A stretch of DNA of 13,443 nucleotides. Origin: an uncultured Oscillospiraceae bacterium. Its GTDB lineage: Bacteria > Bacillota > Clostridia > Oscillospirales > Oscillospiraceae. Positions 6,475-13,443 of the stretch are shown here, piece after piece (the stretch's first letter is position 1; each line of letters opens with the position of its first letter). Below the pieces are notes generated by a model that was given only the letters and a program-made list of their open reading frames with translations, was not told the origin of the DNA and did no database searches. A program made the position numbers and the translations under genes. The DNA lies in NCBI GenBank assembly GCA_900751035.1, contig CAADSF010000180.1:1-13443 (forward strand), written 5' to 3'.

Positions 6475-7055
6475 AAAACGTTCTGTTTGTCGACTGCTGC
6501 ATCCGCCGAGGCGCGTCCAACACGAAAAAGCTGGCCGACGCGTTTCTGACCGCGCTGCCCCAAGACTGCGCCGTGACGCGGCTGGATCTGATGGCGGAGG
6601 AGCTTTCCTATTTCAAGGACAGCTATTTTGACCAGCGCGAGGCGCTGCTGGCAGAAAACCGGCGCAACCATCCGCGCTTCCGGTATGCGCACCAGTTTGC
6701 GCAGGCCGACCGGATTGTAATCGCCGCGCCGTTCTGGGACCTGTCCTTCCCGGCGCTTTTGAAGGTCTATATTGAGCAGGTATCCGTCGACGGGATTACG
6801 TTCGGCTCGACGGAGGAAGGGCTCAAGGGCCTCTGCCGGGCCTCGCATCTGGTCTTCCTCACCACGCGCGGCGGGTTCTATACCGGGGGCGCCATGGAGA
6901 TGGGCAGCCGGTATCTTGACGCGCTGCACACGTTCTTCGGCATCGGCAAGTATACCTGCATCGCCGCCGACGGCATGAACGTCGCGGGCTTTGACGCGGA
7001 GGCGTCCTTGCGCCGCGCCATGCAGGAGGCCGCACAGCTGGCCGCGTCGCTATAA
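6471..7055 (+). CDS. Flavodoxin-fold NAD(P)H oxidoreductase (azoreductase/quinone reductase type)
   Basis: A 194-residue cytoplasmic FMN or FAD enzyme. The N-terminal strand is followed by the phosphate-binding loop GASNTKKL (residues 14-21). The middle has the conserved APFWDLSFPALLKVYIEQV stretch, and TTRGGFYTGG follows, as in AcpD/AzoR and MdaB-like NAD(P)H:acceptor reductases. Likely acceptors are quinones or azo/nitro compounds; the physiological one is unknown. The ATG overlaps the phosphorylase stop by four bases (ATGA), implying translational coupling. No terminator is seen after its stop; the next promoter begins 6 bp downstream, so operon transcripts probably run on to the terminator at 7365-7391. 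Confidence 0.85.
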   Translation: MKNVLFVDCCIRRGASNTKKLADAFLTALPQDCAVTRLDLMAEELSYFKDSYFDQREALLAENRRNHPRFRYAHQFAQADRIVIAAPFWDLSFPALLKVYIEQVSVDGITFGSTEEGLKGLCRASHLVFLTTRGGFYTGGAMEMGSRYLDALHTFFGIGKYTCIAADGMNVAGFDAEASLRRAMQEAAQLAASL

Positions 7056-7061
7056 TTTCTG

Positions 7062-7090
7062 TTGCAAAGTACAATATATTTGGGTATAAT
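7062..7090 (+). promoter_or_regulatory. Strong sigma-A promoter of the DUF1858 gene
   Basis: TTGCAA (7062-7067), a 17-bp A/T-rich spacer and a perfect TATAAT (7085-7090). It sits in the 68-bp gap after the reductase gene, 33 bp before the ATG. Confidence 0.8.
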
Positions 7091-7123
7091 ACGACTATAA
7101 AATATACACAGGAGGTCATTTTT

Positions 7124-7351
7124 ATGGCTGCAAAGATCGAAAAGACCACTATCATCGGCGATGTTCTGGATATCGCGCCTGAGACTGCTCCGCTGTTCAT
7201 GGCCATCGGTATGCACTGCCTGGGCTGCCCGTCCTCGCGCGGCGAGACGGTCGAGGAAGCCTGCATGGTGCACGGCGTTGACGCCGACGCGTTCCTGGCG
7301 CAGGTCAACCGCTTCATCGAGGCTTCCGAGGAAGCCGAGAAGGCCAAGTAA
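7124..7351 (+). CDS. DUF1858 small redox-disulfide protein
   Basis: A 75-residue soluble protein that is essentially one DUF1858 domain (also described as the hybrid-cluster-protein-associated redox disulfide domain). The signature GMHCLGCPSSRGETVEEAC contains a CxxC pair, Cys32 and Cys35, preceded by His31, with a further Cys at the end. The family is proposed to take part in thiol/disulfide or Fe-S/nitrosative-stress chemistry; direct biochemical evidence is limited. A perfect AGGAGGT site (7110-7116) lies 7 nt upstream. With its near-consensus promoter and its own terminator it looks like an abundantly expressed single-gene unit. The C-terminus is Glu/Lys-rich and probably helical. Confidence 0.88.
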   Translation: MAAKIEKTTIIGDVLDIAPETAPLFMAIGMHCLGCPSSRGETVEEACMVHGVDADAFLAQVNRFIEASEEAEKAK

Positions 7352-7364
7352 CAAAACCGAAAGG

Positions 7365-7391
7365 AAAGGGCGGCCCGTCGGCCGCCCTTTT
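7365..7391 (+). terminator. Intrinsic terminator after the DUF1858 gene
   Basis: GGGCGGCC (7368-7375), loop CGTC and GGCCGCCC (7380-7387), flanked by AAA and TTTT. This GC-rich 8-bp stem, extended by A-U pairs, has a short U-tract and ends 10 nt before the trmK start codon. Confidence 0.85.
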
Positions 7392-7401
7392 GCGTGAAAC
7401 G

Positions 7402-8100
7402 ATGAAGGTTCCGATCTCCAACCGGCTGCTGCTGTGCGCCGAATTTGTCCCGCGCGGGTCCCGCGCCGCCGATATCGGCACGGATCACGGGTATCTGGCC
7501 GTGTATTTGCTGCGCGAGGGTATCTGCCCGTTCGTCACGGCGGCAGACCTGCGCGAGCAGCCGCTGCAGAAGGCCCGCGAAAACGCCGCACGCTTCGGTG
7601 TGCTTGAAAACATACAGTTTTTCCTGTCCGACGGCCTGCAGAGCATCCCGCCCGATGCGGCGGATACGATCATCATGGCCGGAATGGGCGGCGATCTGAT
7701 GGTGCGCATTTTGGAGGCTGCGCCGTGGGTCTGCGATGACCGCTGTACGCTCATCTTGCAGCCGCAGAGCGCCGGGCAGGCGCTGCGGCAGTATCTGGCG
7801 GAGCACGGCTTTGCGATCAAGCGCGAGGCGCTTGCGAAGGACGGCCACTTTTTCTATACCGTCCTGTGTGCAAGAAAGGGACATATGTCCCCATTGACGC
7901 CGGGACAGCAATACGCCTCGCCGCAGCTGCTGCGCGAGGGCGGGCCGCTTCTGGGGCCGTATCTGGCCCGGCTAGAAACGGCCCTTGCGGGCACGGTTCT
8001 GGGTCTGCAAAGGGCAGACGAGCCGGAAAAGCTCCGCTATTATGAAACCGCGCTTGCGGAAATCAGAGAAATGAGGAAGCACCATGACGACTGTTCGTGA
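7402..8100 (+). CDS. trmK: tRNA (adenine-22-N1)-methyltransferase TrmK
   Basis: A SAM-dependent enzyme of 232 residues that methylates A22 in the tRNA D-loop region. The N-terminal Rossmann fold shows motif I as DIGTDHGYL (residues 24-32), then MAGMGGD (92-98) and LILQPQS, all typical of the YqfN/TrmK (COG2384) family; the C-terminal part is helical as in TrmK. The adjacent Nif3-like gene is also the neighbour of trmK (yqfN-yqfO) in Bacillus subtilis. I chose ATG 7402 because homologues begin there; a TTG at 7390 lies inside the terminator. No good Shine-Dalgarno is visible (only GTGAAA), and no promoter lies between the terminator and the gene, so expression may depend on read-through. Confidence 0.9.
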   Translation: MKVPISNRLLLCAEFVPRGSRAADIGTDHGYLAVYLLREGICPFVTAADLREQPLQKARENAARFGVLENIQFFLSDGLQSIPPDAADTIIMAGMGGDLMVRILEAAPWVCDDRCTLILQPQSAGQALRQYLAEHGFAIKREALAKDGHFFYTVLCARKGHMSPLTPGQQYASPQLLREGGPLLGPYLARLETALAGTVLGLQRADEPEKLRYYETALAEIREMRKHHDDCS

Positions 8101-8875
8101 CATTTATAACGCCCTGTTTGCCTTTGCGCCCGCGTCCATGAAAATGGACTGGGACAACGTCGGCCTGCTCTGCGGGCGGTTTGACGCGCCGGTCGATACT
8201 GTCCTTGTCGCGCTCGACCCGATGCCGGATGTGATCAACGAGGCGAAGGCGGTCGGCGCACAGTGCATCGTGACGCACCACCCGCTGTTTTTTGACGCGC
8301 CCAGAGCCGTCAACGACGAAAGCTACGAAGGCCGCTGCATTCTGGCGCTGGCCGAGGCAAGAATCGCCGCCATCAACCTGCACACAAATCTCGACGTCTG
8401 CCCCGGCGGGGTGAACGACGTGCTGGCCGAAGCGCTGGGACTGACGGACGTGTCGGTTCTGAACCCTGCCGGAACGGACGCGCAGGGCAGGCCCTACGGC
8501 CTCATCCGTACCGGCAGGGCAGCGGAGCAGCCGCTTGCCGAATTCGCCGCGTTCGTAAAGTCGGCGCTTTCCTGTCCCGGCCTGCGGTTCGCGGACGCGG
8601 GAAAGCCCGTGCGGCGTGTGGCTGTCGGCGGCGGAAGCTGCGGCGGCGCGATTGACGACGTGCTGGCCGCAGGCTGTGATACGCTCGTGACGGCAGACCT
8701 CAAGTATAACCACTTTGAAGAGGCAAAATATCGCGGGCTGAATCTCATCGACGCGGGTCATTTTGAGACGGAGAACCCCGTCTGCACCGTTCTGGAGCGC
8801 ATTCTGCGCGAAGCGCTGCCGGAGCTGACCGTTCTGCGGGCAAAAGCGCACAAAGATGAGACGCAATTTCTATGA
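8084..8875 (+). CDS. Nif3-like dinuclear metal centre protein (DUF34)
   Basis: A 263-residue NIF3/YbgI/YqfO-family protein. The family forms toroidal hexamers with two metals per subunit. The ligands seen in E. coli YbgI are all present: His65 and His66 (THHPLFF), Asp104 (HTNLD), His226 and Glu230 (DAGHFETE). It has the short form without the extra PII-like domain inserted in B. subtilis YqfO. It has often been annotated as GTP cyclohydrolase I type 2, which is doubtful; metal handling is a current proposal. The ATG lies inside the end of trmK (17-bp overlap) with GAGG 7 nt upstream, indicating coupling. Confidence 0.9.
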   Translation: MTTVRDIYNALFAFAPASMKMDWDNVGLLCGRFDAPVDTVLVALDPMPDVINEAKAVGAQCIVTHHPLFFDAPRAVNDESYEGRCILALAEARIAAINLHTNLDVCPGGVNDVLAEALGLTDVSVLNPAGTDAQGRPYGLIRTGRAAEQPLAEFAAFVKSALSCPGLRFADAGKPVRRVAVGGGSCGGAIDDVLAAGCDTLVTADLKYNHFEEAKYRGLNLIDAGHFETENPVCTVLERILREALPELTVLRAKAHKDETQFL

Positions 8876-8880
8876 AACAG

Positions 8881-8910
8881 TTGACCTCTGCCCGTGATCT
8901 GTGATAAAAT
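8881..8910 (+). promoter_or_regulatory. Sigma-A promoter of yebC (extended -10)
   Basis: TTGACC (8881-8886), an 18-bp spacer and TAAAAT (8905-8910) preceded by TGA, i.e. an extended -10 element. It starts 5 bp after the Nif3-like stop codon. Confidence 0.75.
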
Positions 8911-8947
8911 GACAAGAGATATCTTGTAACGAAGGGAAGAACACCTC

Positions 8948-9688
8948 ATGTCCGGACATTCCAAGTGGCATAACATTCAGAAAACCAAGGGTGCGCAGGA
9001 TGCAAAGCGCGCGGCTGCCTTTACGAAGATCTCCAAGGAAATGATTGTAGCCGTCAAAGAGGGCGGCGGCATCGCCGACCCCGCGTATAACTCCCGCCTC
9101 GCGACCGTCATCACCAAGGCCAAGGCCGCCAATATGCCGAACGACAACATCAAGCGCGTGCTGGAAAAAGCAGCGGCGTCCGGCAGCGGCGACAACTACG
9201 AAACCATCACCTACGAGGGCCACGGCCCCTGCGGCGTCGCCGTCATCGTCGAGACGATGACCGACAACCGCAACCGCACTGCGGGTAGCGTCCGCCACCA
9301 CTTTGACAAATACGGCGGCAGCCTTGGCACCAACGGCTGCGTCAGCTGGTCGTTCGACCGCAAGGGCGTCATCGTCATCGACAACGAGGACGAGGAGCTG
9401 GACGAGGACACCGTCATGATGGACGCGCTCGACGCAGGCGCGGCCGATTTCCAGCCCGAAGAAGGCTGCTTCACCGTCTACACCGAACCCGACGACATCA
9501 ACACTGTCGCCAAGGCGCTCGAAGACAAGGGCTATAAGTTCGACTCCGCCCAGATCGAGATGGTCCCGCAGACCTACCAGAAGCTCGACAAGCAGGAAGA
9601 CCGCGACAACATGGAAAAAATGCTCGACCTGTTCGAAGAGGACGACGACGTGCAGAACGTCTGGCACAACTGGGAGCAGGAAGACTGA
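8948..9688 (+). CDS. yebC: YebC/PmpR-family (TACO1-like) protein
   Basis: A 246-residue cytoplasmic protein, the normal length for the family. The opening SGHSKWHNIQKTKGAQDAKR is the family hallmark, followed by NSRLATVITKAKAANMPNDNI, YEGHGPCGVAVIVE and TDNRNRTAGSVRHHFDKYGG. The C-terminal half is very acidic. Family members were named transcriptional regulators (PmpR), but the mitochondrial homologue TACO1 acts in translation, and a translation role is increasingly suggested for bacterial members, so the regulator label should be read with caution. A GAAGGGAAG Shine-Dalgarno (8931-8939) lies 8 nt before the ATG. It is a single-gene unit bounded by its promoter and a strong terminator. Confidence 0.95.
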   Translation: MSGHSKWHNIQKTKGAQDAKRAAAFTKISKEMIVAVKEGGGIADPAYNSRLATVITKAKAANMPNDNIKRVLEKAAASGSGDNYETITYEGHGPCGVAVIVETMTDNRNRTAGSVRHHFDKYGGSLGTNGCVSWSFDRKGVIVIDNEDEELDEDTVMMDALDAGAADFQPEEGCFTVYTEPDDINTVAKALEDKGYKFDSAQIEMVPQTYQKLDKQEDRDNMEKMLDLFEEDDDVQNVWHNWEQED

Positions 9689-9710
9689 TACGAGCAGGCA
9701 TTACACGCAG

Positions 9711-9745
9711 AAAAGGCAGAGGGATATCGCGCCCTCTGCCTTTTT
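9711..9745 (+). terminator. Intrinsic terminator after yebC
   Basis: GGCAGAGGG (9715-9723) pairs with CCCTCTGCC (9732-9740) around an 8-nt loop, flanked by AAAA and TTTTT. The A-tract on the other side means it could also stop transcription coming from the right. Confidence 0.9.
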
Positions 9746-9791
9746 GCACGTTTTTATGGCCGCACAGCCGATAAAATCGGCCCGGCAGGGC

Positions 9792-9812
9792 ATTCATACA
9801 TAAGATATGAAT
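9792..9812. promoter_or_regulatory. ATTCATA-N7-TATGAAT inverted repeat upstream of the hrcA promoter
   Basis: Perfect 7-bp arms at 9792-9798 and 9806-9812, ending 29 bp before the hrcA -35 box, in an A/T-rich stretch (9791-9842) unlike the surrounding DNA. It does not match CIRCE or the CtsR heptad repeat. It may be an operator for a second regulator or just part of an A/T-rich upstream element. Confidence 0.35.
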
Positions 9813-9841
9813 TGTTCACAAATAATTTAAGTCTGTAGGTA

Positions 9842-9870
9842 TTGACAACGCTGGCAGGCGGTGGTACACT
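9842..9870 (+). promoter_or_regulatory. Heat-shock operon promoter (sigma-A type)
   Basis: Perfect TTGACA (9842-9847), a 17-bp spacer and TACACT (9865-9870) preceded by TGG, an extended -10. The start is expected near 9877, inside the CIRCE element, so HrcA binding would block initiation. Confidence 0.85.
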
Positions 9871-9874
9871 GCGT

Positions 9875-9901
9875 TTAGCACTCAGAGATAAAGAGTGCTA
9901 A
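9875..9901. promoter_or_regulatory. CIRCE operator (HrcA binding site)
   Basis: TTAGCACTC (9875-9883), 9-bp spacer, GAGTGCTAA (9893-9901): an exact match to the CIRCE consensus in both arms. It lies between the promoter and the hrcA Shine-Dalgarno and predicts repression of hrcA-grpE-dnaK by HrcA at normal temperature. Confidence 0.97.
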
Positions 9902-9921
9902 GGCGAAAGGAGGAACGGGCC

Positions 9922-10995
9922 ATGGAGCTTTCGGAGCGGAAAAAGAAGATCCTGCGCGCAATCGTGGATCTTTACATCCGCACGGCGGAGCCGGTGGCGT
10001 CCAAGACCATCGCGCAGATGCCGGACATGGATTTTTCCTCCGCGACCATCCGCAACGAGATGGCGGAGCTGACGACGCTCGGATATCTGGAGCAGCCGCA
10101 TACCTCCGCCGGGCGCGTCCCGTCCCCCGCCGGGTACCGGCTGTATGTCGACGAGCTGATGCAGGACTACCGCCTGTCGACCGATGAAACGAAATCGATC
10201 AATCAGGCGATGGAGCTGAAAATGCAGGAGGTCGACAAGGTCGTCTCGCAGGTCGGCAAGCTTGTCTCGCAGATGACGAATCTGCCCGCCTACGCCATGG
10301 CGGCGCGTTCCGCCGGGCTGACGGTGAAGCGGTTCGATCTGATTCTGGCGGACAGCGGAAGCTTTATTCTGGTCGTGATGCTGAGCGACAGCTCCGTCAA
10401 GAATAAGCTCATCCGGCTTCCGGTCGAGCTGACGGAGGCGGATTTGAAGCTTCTCGGCGCGGTGCTGAACGCAAGCGTCACGGAGCTGACCGCCGGGCAG
10501 CTTAGCCCTGAGCTTCTGTCCCGCGTGACCAGAAGCGCCGGAAACGCTGCCAGCCTCGTGCCCGTCATCATGGATTTCGTCACGTCGCTCCTGCATCAGG
10601 AGCACAGCGAGGTCTACATGACCGGGCAGGCAAAGCTTCTCGGCCAGCCGGAATACCACGACATTGACAAGGCGCAGAAAATGCTCTCCGCGCTGGACGA
10701 GGATGTGGTTTCCAATCTTCCTGCCGCGCTTTCCCCGGACAGCCGGACGCAGATTCTGGTCGGCCCGGAAAACGTGTCGAAGGAGCTGCGCGACACCAGC
10801 GTCGTCATGACGAAGTTCGACATCGGCGACGGGATGCAGGGCCTGATCGGCGTGGTCGGCCCGACCAGAATGGATTACGCGCAGATCACTGCCCGGCTGA
10901 GCTACTTCGCAGAGAACCTGAGCCGGATGTTCCAGAAAAACCAGACCCCGGCGATCGAAGGGCCGGAAAACAAGCACAATGACCCGGAGGCATAG
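9922..10995 (+). CDS. hrcA: Heat-inducible transcription repressor HrcA
   Basis: A 357-residue repressor of class I heat-shock genes that binds CIRCE as a dimer and depends on GroEL to stay active. The N-terminal winged helix spans roughly residues 5-75 and contains SSATIRNEMAELTTLGYL (39-56) and the HTSAGRVPSPAGYRLYVD wing characteristic of HrcA. The rest is the GAF-like and dimerisation part, ending in a typical IGDGMQGLIGVVGPTRMDY segment. The ATG at 9922 has AAAGGAGG 8 nt upstream (9906-9913); the longer frame from 9895 starts inside CIRCE and is not used. First gene of the operon, 2 bp before grpE, so autoregulated. Confidence 0.97.
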   Translation: MELSERKKKILRAIVDLYIRTAEPVASKTIAQMPDMDFSSATIRNEMAELTTLGYLEQPHTSAGRVPSPAGYRLYVDELMQDYRLSTDETKSINQAMELKMQEVDKVVSQVGKLVSQMTNLPAYAMAARSAGLTVKRFDLILADSGSFILVVMLSDSSVKNKLIRLPVELTEADLKLLGAVLNASVTELTAGQLSPELLSRVTRSAGNAASLVPVIMDFVTSLLHQEHSEVYMTGQAKLLGQPEYHDIDKAQKMLSALDEDVVSNLPAALSPDSRTQILVGPENVSKELRDTSVVMTKFDIGDGMQGLIGVVGPTRMDYAQITARLSYFAENLSRMFQKNQTPAIEGPENKHNDPEA

Positions 10996-10997
10996 AT

Positions 10998-11591
10998 ATG
11001 AGTAAGAAAACAAACAGCAATCCGGCTTCGGAGGAAAAGGCCCAACCCGCTTCCGCAGCCGAACAGAAAGAGGAAGCTGCGCAGCAGACCGAGGCTGAGG
11101 CCGCGAAGCAGTCCGAGGACAAAAAGCCTGAGGAAGCCAAGCAGCAGGAAGCAAGCGAGTTTGAAAAGGCGCAGCAGGCGCTGGCACAGGAGCATGACAG
11201 CTATCTGCGGCTGGCCGCTGAATACGACAATTACCGCAAGCGCAGCCAGAAGGAAAAGGAAAGCCTCTACACCGACATCCGTTCGGAGACGGTCGAGAAG
11301 TTCCTTCCCGTGTACGACAATCTTGAGCGGGCGCTGGCACAGGAGACGCAGGACGCGGCGTTTAAGAAGGGCGTCGAGATGACGATGAACCAGCTCGTCT
11401 CCGTCATGGAGAAGCTGGGCGTCGAGAGCTTCGGCGCGGCAGGCGAGGTCTTTGACCCGCAGCTTCACAACGCGGTCATGCACGTCGAGGACGAGGCGCT
11501 TGGCGAAAACGTCATCGCAGAGGTCTTCCAGAAGGGCTTCAAGGTCGGCGATAAAGTCGTCCGCTTCGCGATGGTAAAGGTCGCAAATTAA
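10998..11591 (+). CDS. grpE: Nucleotide exchange factor GrpE
   Basis: The 197-residue cochaperone that releases ADP from DnaK as a homodimer. The first 50 or so residues are a Lys/Glu/Gln/Ala-rich disordered tail. A long coiled coil follows, with EYDNYRKRSQKEKE, and then the GrpE signature region PVYDNLERAL and GVEMTMNQLVSVMEKLGVE. The C-terminal beta domain contains FDPQLHNAVMHVED and GFKVGDKVVRFAMVKVAN. A GGAGG site (10986-10990) within the end of hrcA lies 7 nt before the ATG; the two genes are 2 bp apart, so coupling is likely. Confidence 0.97.
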   Translation: MSKKTNSNPASEEKAQPASAAEQKEEAAQQTEAEAAKQSEDKKPEEAKQQEASEFEKAQQALAQEHDSYLRLAAEYDNYRKRSQKEKESLYTDIRSETVEKFLPVYDNLERALAQETQDAAFKKGVEMTMNQLVSVMEKLGVESFGAAGEVFDPQLHNAVMHVEDEALGENVIAEVFQKGFKVGDKVVRFAMVKVAN

Positions 11592-11603
11592 AAAAGCACC
11601 CAG

Positions 11604-11617
11604 GCCGGGGATCCGGC
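11604..11617 (+). other. Small stem-loop between grpE and dnaK
   Basis: GCCGG-GGAT-CCGGC is a 5-bp perfect stem in the 73-bp grpE-dnaK gap. No U-tract follows, so it should not terminate. It might influence mRNA processing or stability between the two genes; no second promoter or CIRCE is visible in the gap. Confidence 0.3.
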
Positions 11618-11664
11618 AGCATATAAATTTGTAAATACAGGCATTCATATAGGAGGAAATCATT

Positions 11665-13443
11665 ATGAGTAAGATTATTGGCATTGACCTTGGTACTACC
11701 AACAGCTGCGTCGCCGTTATGGAAGGCGGCGAACCCGTCGTCATCGCGAACGCCGAAGGCAACCGCACGACCCCGTCCGTCGTCGCGTTCTCCAAGACCG
11801 GTGAAAGAATGGTCGGTCAGGTCGCAAAGCGTCAGGCCGTTACCAACCACGAGCGCACCGTCGCTTCCATCAAGCGTCACATGGGCTCCGATTACAAGGT
11901 CGACATCGACGGCAAGAAGTACACCCCGCAGGAGATCTCCGCGATGATCCTGCAGAAGCTGAAGGCGGACGCCGAGGCGTATCTGGGCGGCGCTGTCACC
12001 GAGGCCGTCATCACCGTTCCTGCATATTTTAACGACGCACAGCGTCAGGCCACCAAGGACGCAGGCAAAATCGCCGGTCTTGACGTCAAACGTATCATCA
12101 ACGAGCCGACCGCGGCCGCGCTGGCCTACGGCGTCGACAAGGAGGCCGAGCAGAAGGTCATGGTCTACGACCTTGGCGGCGGCACGTTCGACGTTTCCAT
12201 TCTGGACATCGGCGACGGCGTCATCGAAGTTCTGGCCACCAACGGCAACACCCACCTCGGCGGCGACGATTTTGACGAGTGCGTCATGAACTACCTCGTC
12301 TCCGAGTTCAAGAAGGCAGAGGGCATCGACCTGTCCAACGACAAGGTCGCCATGCAGAGACTGAAGGAAGCCGCCGAGAAGGCCAAGATCGAGCTGTCCG
12401 GCGTCACCTCCACGAACATCAACCTGCCGTATATCACTGCTGACGCAACAGGCCCCAAGCATCTGGACGTCACGCTGACGCGCGCAAAGTTCAACGAGCT
12501 GACCGCCCATCTGGTCGAAGCGACCGCGGGTCCGGTCAAGCAGGCCATGTCCGACGCCGGTCTGACTGCCAACGATATTTCCAAGGTTCTGCTCGTCGGC
12601 GGCTCGACCCGTATCCCGGCCGTGCAGGACGAGGTCAGGAAGCTGACCGGCAAGGAAGGCTTCAAGGGCATCAACCCCGACGAGTGCGTCGCTGTCGGCG
12701 CAGCGATTCAGGGCGGCGTGCTTGGCGGCGACGTCAAGGGCCTGCTGCTGCTGGATGTCACCCCGCTGTCTCTCGGCATTGAGACGATGGGCGGCGTGTT
12801 CACGAAGCTGATTGACCGCAACACCACCATCCCGACCAAGAAGAGTCAGGTCTTCTCCACCGCCGCTGACAGCCAGACCTCCGTTGAGGTTCACGTTCTG
12901 CAGGGCGAGCGCGAGATGGCAGCCGACAACAAGACGCTCGGCGTGTTCCAGCTGACCGGCATCGCTCCGGCTCCCAGAGGCGTCCCGCAGATCGAGGTCA
13001 CGTTCGACATTGACGCGAACGGCATCGTGAATGTCTCCGCGAAGGATCTCGGCACCGGCGCCGAGCAGAAGATCACCATCACCGCGTCCTCCAACCTCTC
13101 GAAGGAGGATATCGACAAGGCTGTCCGCGAGGCAGAGCAGTATGCCGCGCAGGATAAGGCCCGCAAGGACGAGGTCGACACCCGCAACAACGCCGACCAG
13201 ATCATCTACCAGTCCGAGAAGACCCTGAACGAGATGGGCGACAAGGTCACAGAGGCGGAGAAGGCCCCCGTCAAGGAAGCCATTGAAAAGCTGAAGGCCG
13301 CCCAGAAGGGCACCGACCTTGCAGCCATCAAGGCCGCGACCGACGAGGTCCAGAAGGCGTTCTACGCCGTGTCTGAGAAGCTCTACAAGAACGCGGCTCC
13401 GCAGGGCGATCCGAATGCGAACTGCGGCGGTGACTGCGGCGGC
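11665..13443 (+). CDS. dnaK: Chaperone protein DnaK (Hsp70), 3' end cut by the window
   Basis: ATP-driven chaperone; 593 codons are visible without a stop, and about 20-30 more residues are expected beyond the edge. The ATPase domain starts with IIGIDLGTTNSCVAV and contains VYDLGGGTFDVSIL and LLVGGSTRIPAVQ. The substrate-binding domain starts after LLLLDVTPLSLGIETMGG, and the helical lid follows KITITASSNLSKEDI. The roughly 24-residue insertion found in Gram-negative DnaK near KRHMGSDYKVDIDGKKY is absent, as in Firmicutes. The visible end reads QGDPNANCGGDCGG, a Cys/Gly tail unlike the usual cysteine-free acidic tail. AGGAGG (11651-11656) lies 8 nt before the ATG. dnaJ would be expected next. 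Confidence 0.98.
   Translation, partial: MSKIIGIDLGTTNSCVAVMEGGEPVVIANAEGNRTTPSVVAFSKTGERMVGQVAKRQAVTNHERTVASIKRHMGSDYKVDIDGKKYTPQEISAMILQKLKADAEAYLGGAVTEAVITVPAYFNDAQRQATKDAGKIAGLDVKRIINEPTAAALAYGVDKEAEQKVMVYDLGGGTFDVSILDIGDGVIEVLATNGNTHLGGDDFDECVMNYLVSEFKKAEGIDLSNDKVAMQRLKEAAEKAKIELSGVTSTNINLPYITADATGPKHLDVTLTRAKFNELTAHLVEATAGPVKQAMSDAGLTANDISKVLLVGGSTRIPAVQDEVRKLTGKEGFKGINPDECVAVGAAIQGGVLGGDVKGLLLLDVTPLSLGIETMGGVFTKLIDRNTTIPTKKSQVFSTAADSQTSVEVHVLQGEREMAADNKTLGVFQLTGIAPAPRGVPQIEVTFDIDANGIVNVSAKDLGTGAEQKITITASSNLSKEDIDKAVREAEQYAAQDKARKDEVDTRNNADQIIYQSEKTLNEMGDKVTEAEKAPVKEAIEKLKAAQKGTDLAAIKAATDEVQKAFYAVSEKLYKNAAPQGDPNANCGGDCGG

Noticed and set aside
9767..9781. GCCGAT-AAA-ATCGGC palindrome downstream of the yebC terminator
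   Set aside because: A short stem with a 3-nt loop and no U-tract; the strong terminator just upstream already serves yebC, so I give it no function.
9898..11340. 480-codon frame antisense to hrcA and grpE, and a 297-codon frame at 10902-11795
   Set aside because: Low-complexity translations mirroring the coding strand; no SD, promoter or recognisable domain.
11539..12894. Long open frame (451 codons) antisense to dnaK
   Set aside because: Long antisense frames opposite hsp70 genes are a known codon-bias artefact; no start signals or domains were found.
1..13443. Mobile elements, CRISPR arrays, tRNA/rRNA genes, toxin-antitoxin or defence genes
   Set aside because: No transposase, integrase, regularly spaced repeats, cloverleaf or relevant protein motif was seen on either strand by eye; a profile search could still find something small.

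Overview
The window is chromosomal, gene-dense DNA from a high-GC Gram-positive anaerobe. It most resembles a gut Clostridia member of the Oscillospiraceae/Ruminococcaceae type. The evidence is strong GGAGG-type ribosome binding sites, sigma-A promoters, a CIRCE-controlled hrcA-grpE-dnaK operon, a DnaK without the Gram-negative insertion in its ATPase domain, and Firmicutes-typical families (DUF1934, DUF1858, TrmK next to a Nif3-like protein, a COG2509 flavoprotein). This assignment is inference from gene content; no rRNA or tRNA gene is present.

Layout: (1) 1-1506: a palindromic intergenic element, then a COG2509 FAD-dependent dehydrogenase. (2) 1587-4044, minus strand: a LacI-family regulator followed by a MATE exporter with its own promoter. 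The exporter promoter sits among a LacI-type candidate operator and a 13-bp perfect inverted repeat whose downstream arm contains the exporter's Shine-Dalgarno. (3) 4140-7055, plus strand: ddl (D-Ala-D-Ala ligase, TTG start) transcribed divergently from lacI, then DUF1934, a nucleoside phosphorylase and a flavodoxin-fold NAD(P)H oxidoreductase, with overlaps or short gaps. (4) 7062-7391: a single-gene unit for a DUF1858 redox-disulfide protein with a near-consensus promoter and a strong terminator. (5) 7402-8875: trmK and a Nif3-like gene, overlapping, beginning right behind that terminator with no visible promoter or SD. (6) 8881-9745: yebC with its own promoter and terminator. (7) 9842-13443: hrcA, grpE and dnaK (dnaK 3' end cut by the window edge), with one CIRCE.

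Functionally the region is mostly housekeeping: peptidoglycan precursor synthesis, nucleoside salvage, tRNA modification, protein quality control. The probable accessory part is the LacI-MATE pair. I see no mobile element, CRISPR array, RNA gene or defence cassette, and no clear novel system. The best leads are regulatory: the architecture upstream of the MATE gene, the terminator-to-trmK junction, and palindromes upstream of the FAD enzyme and hrcA.
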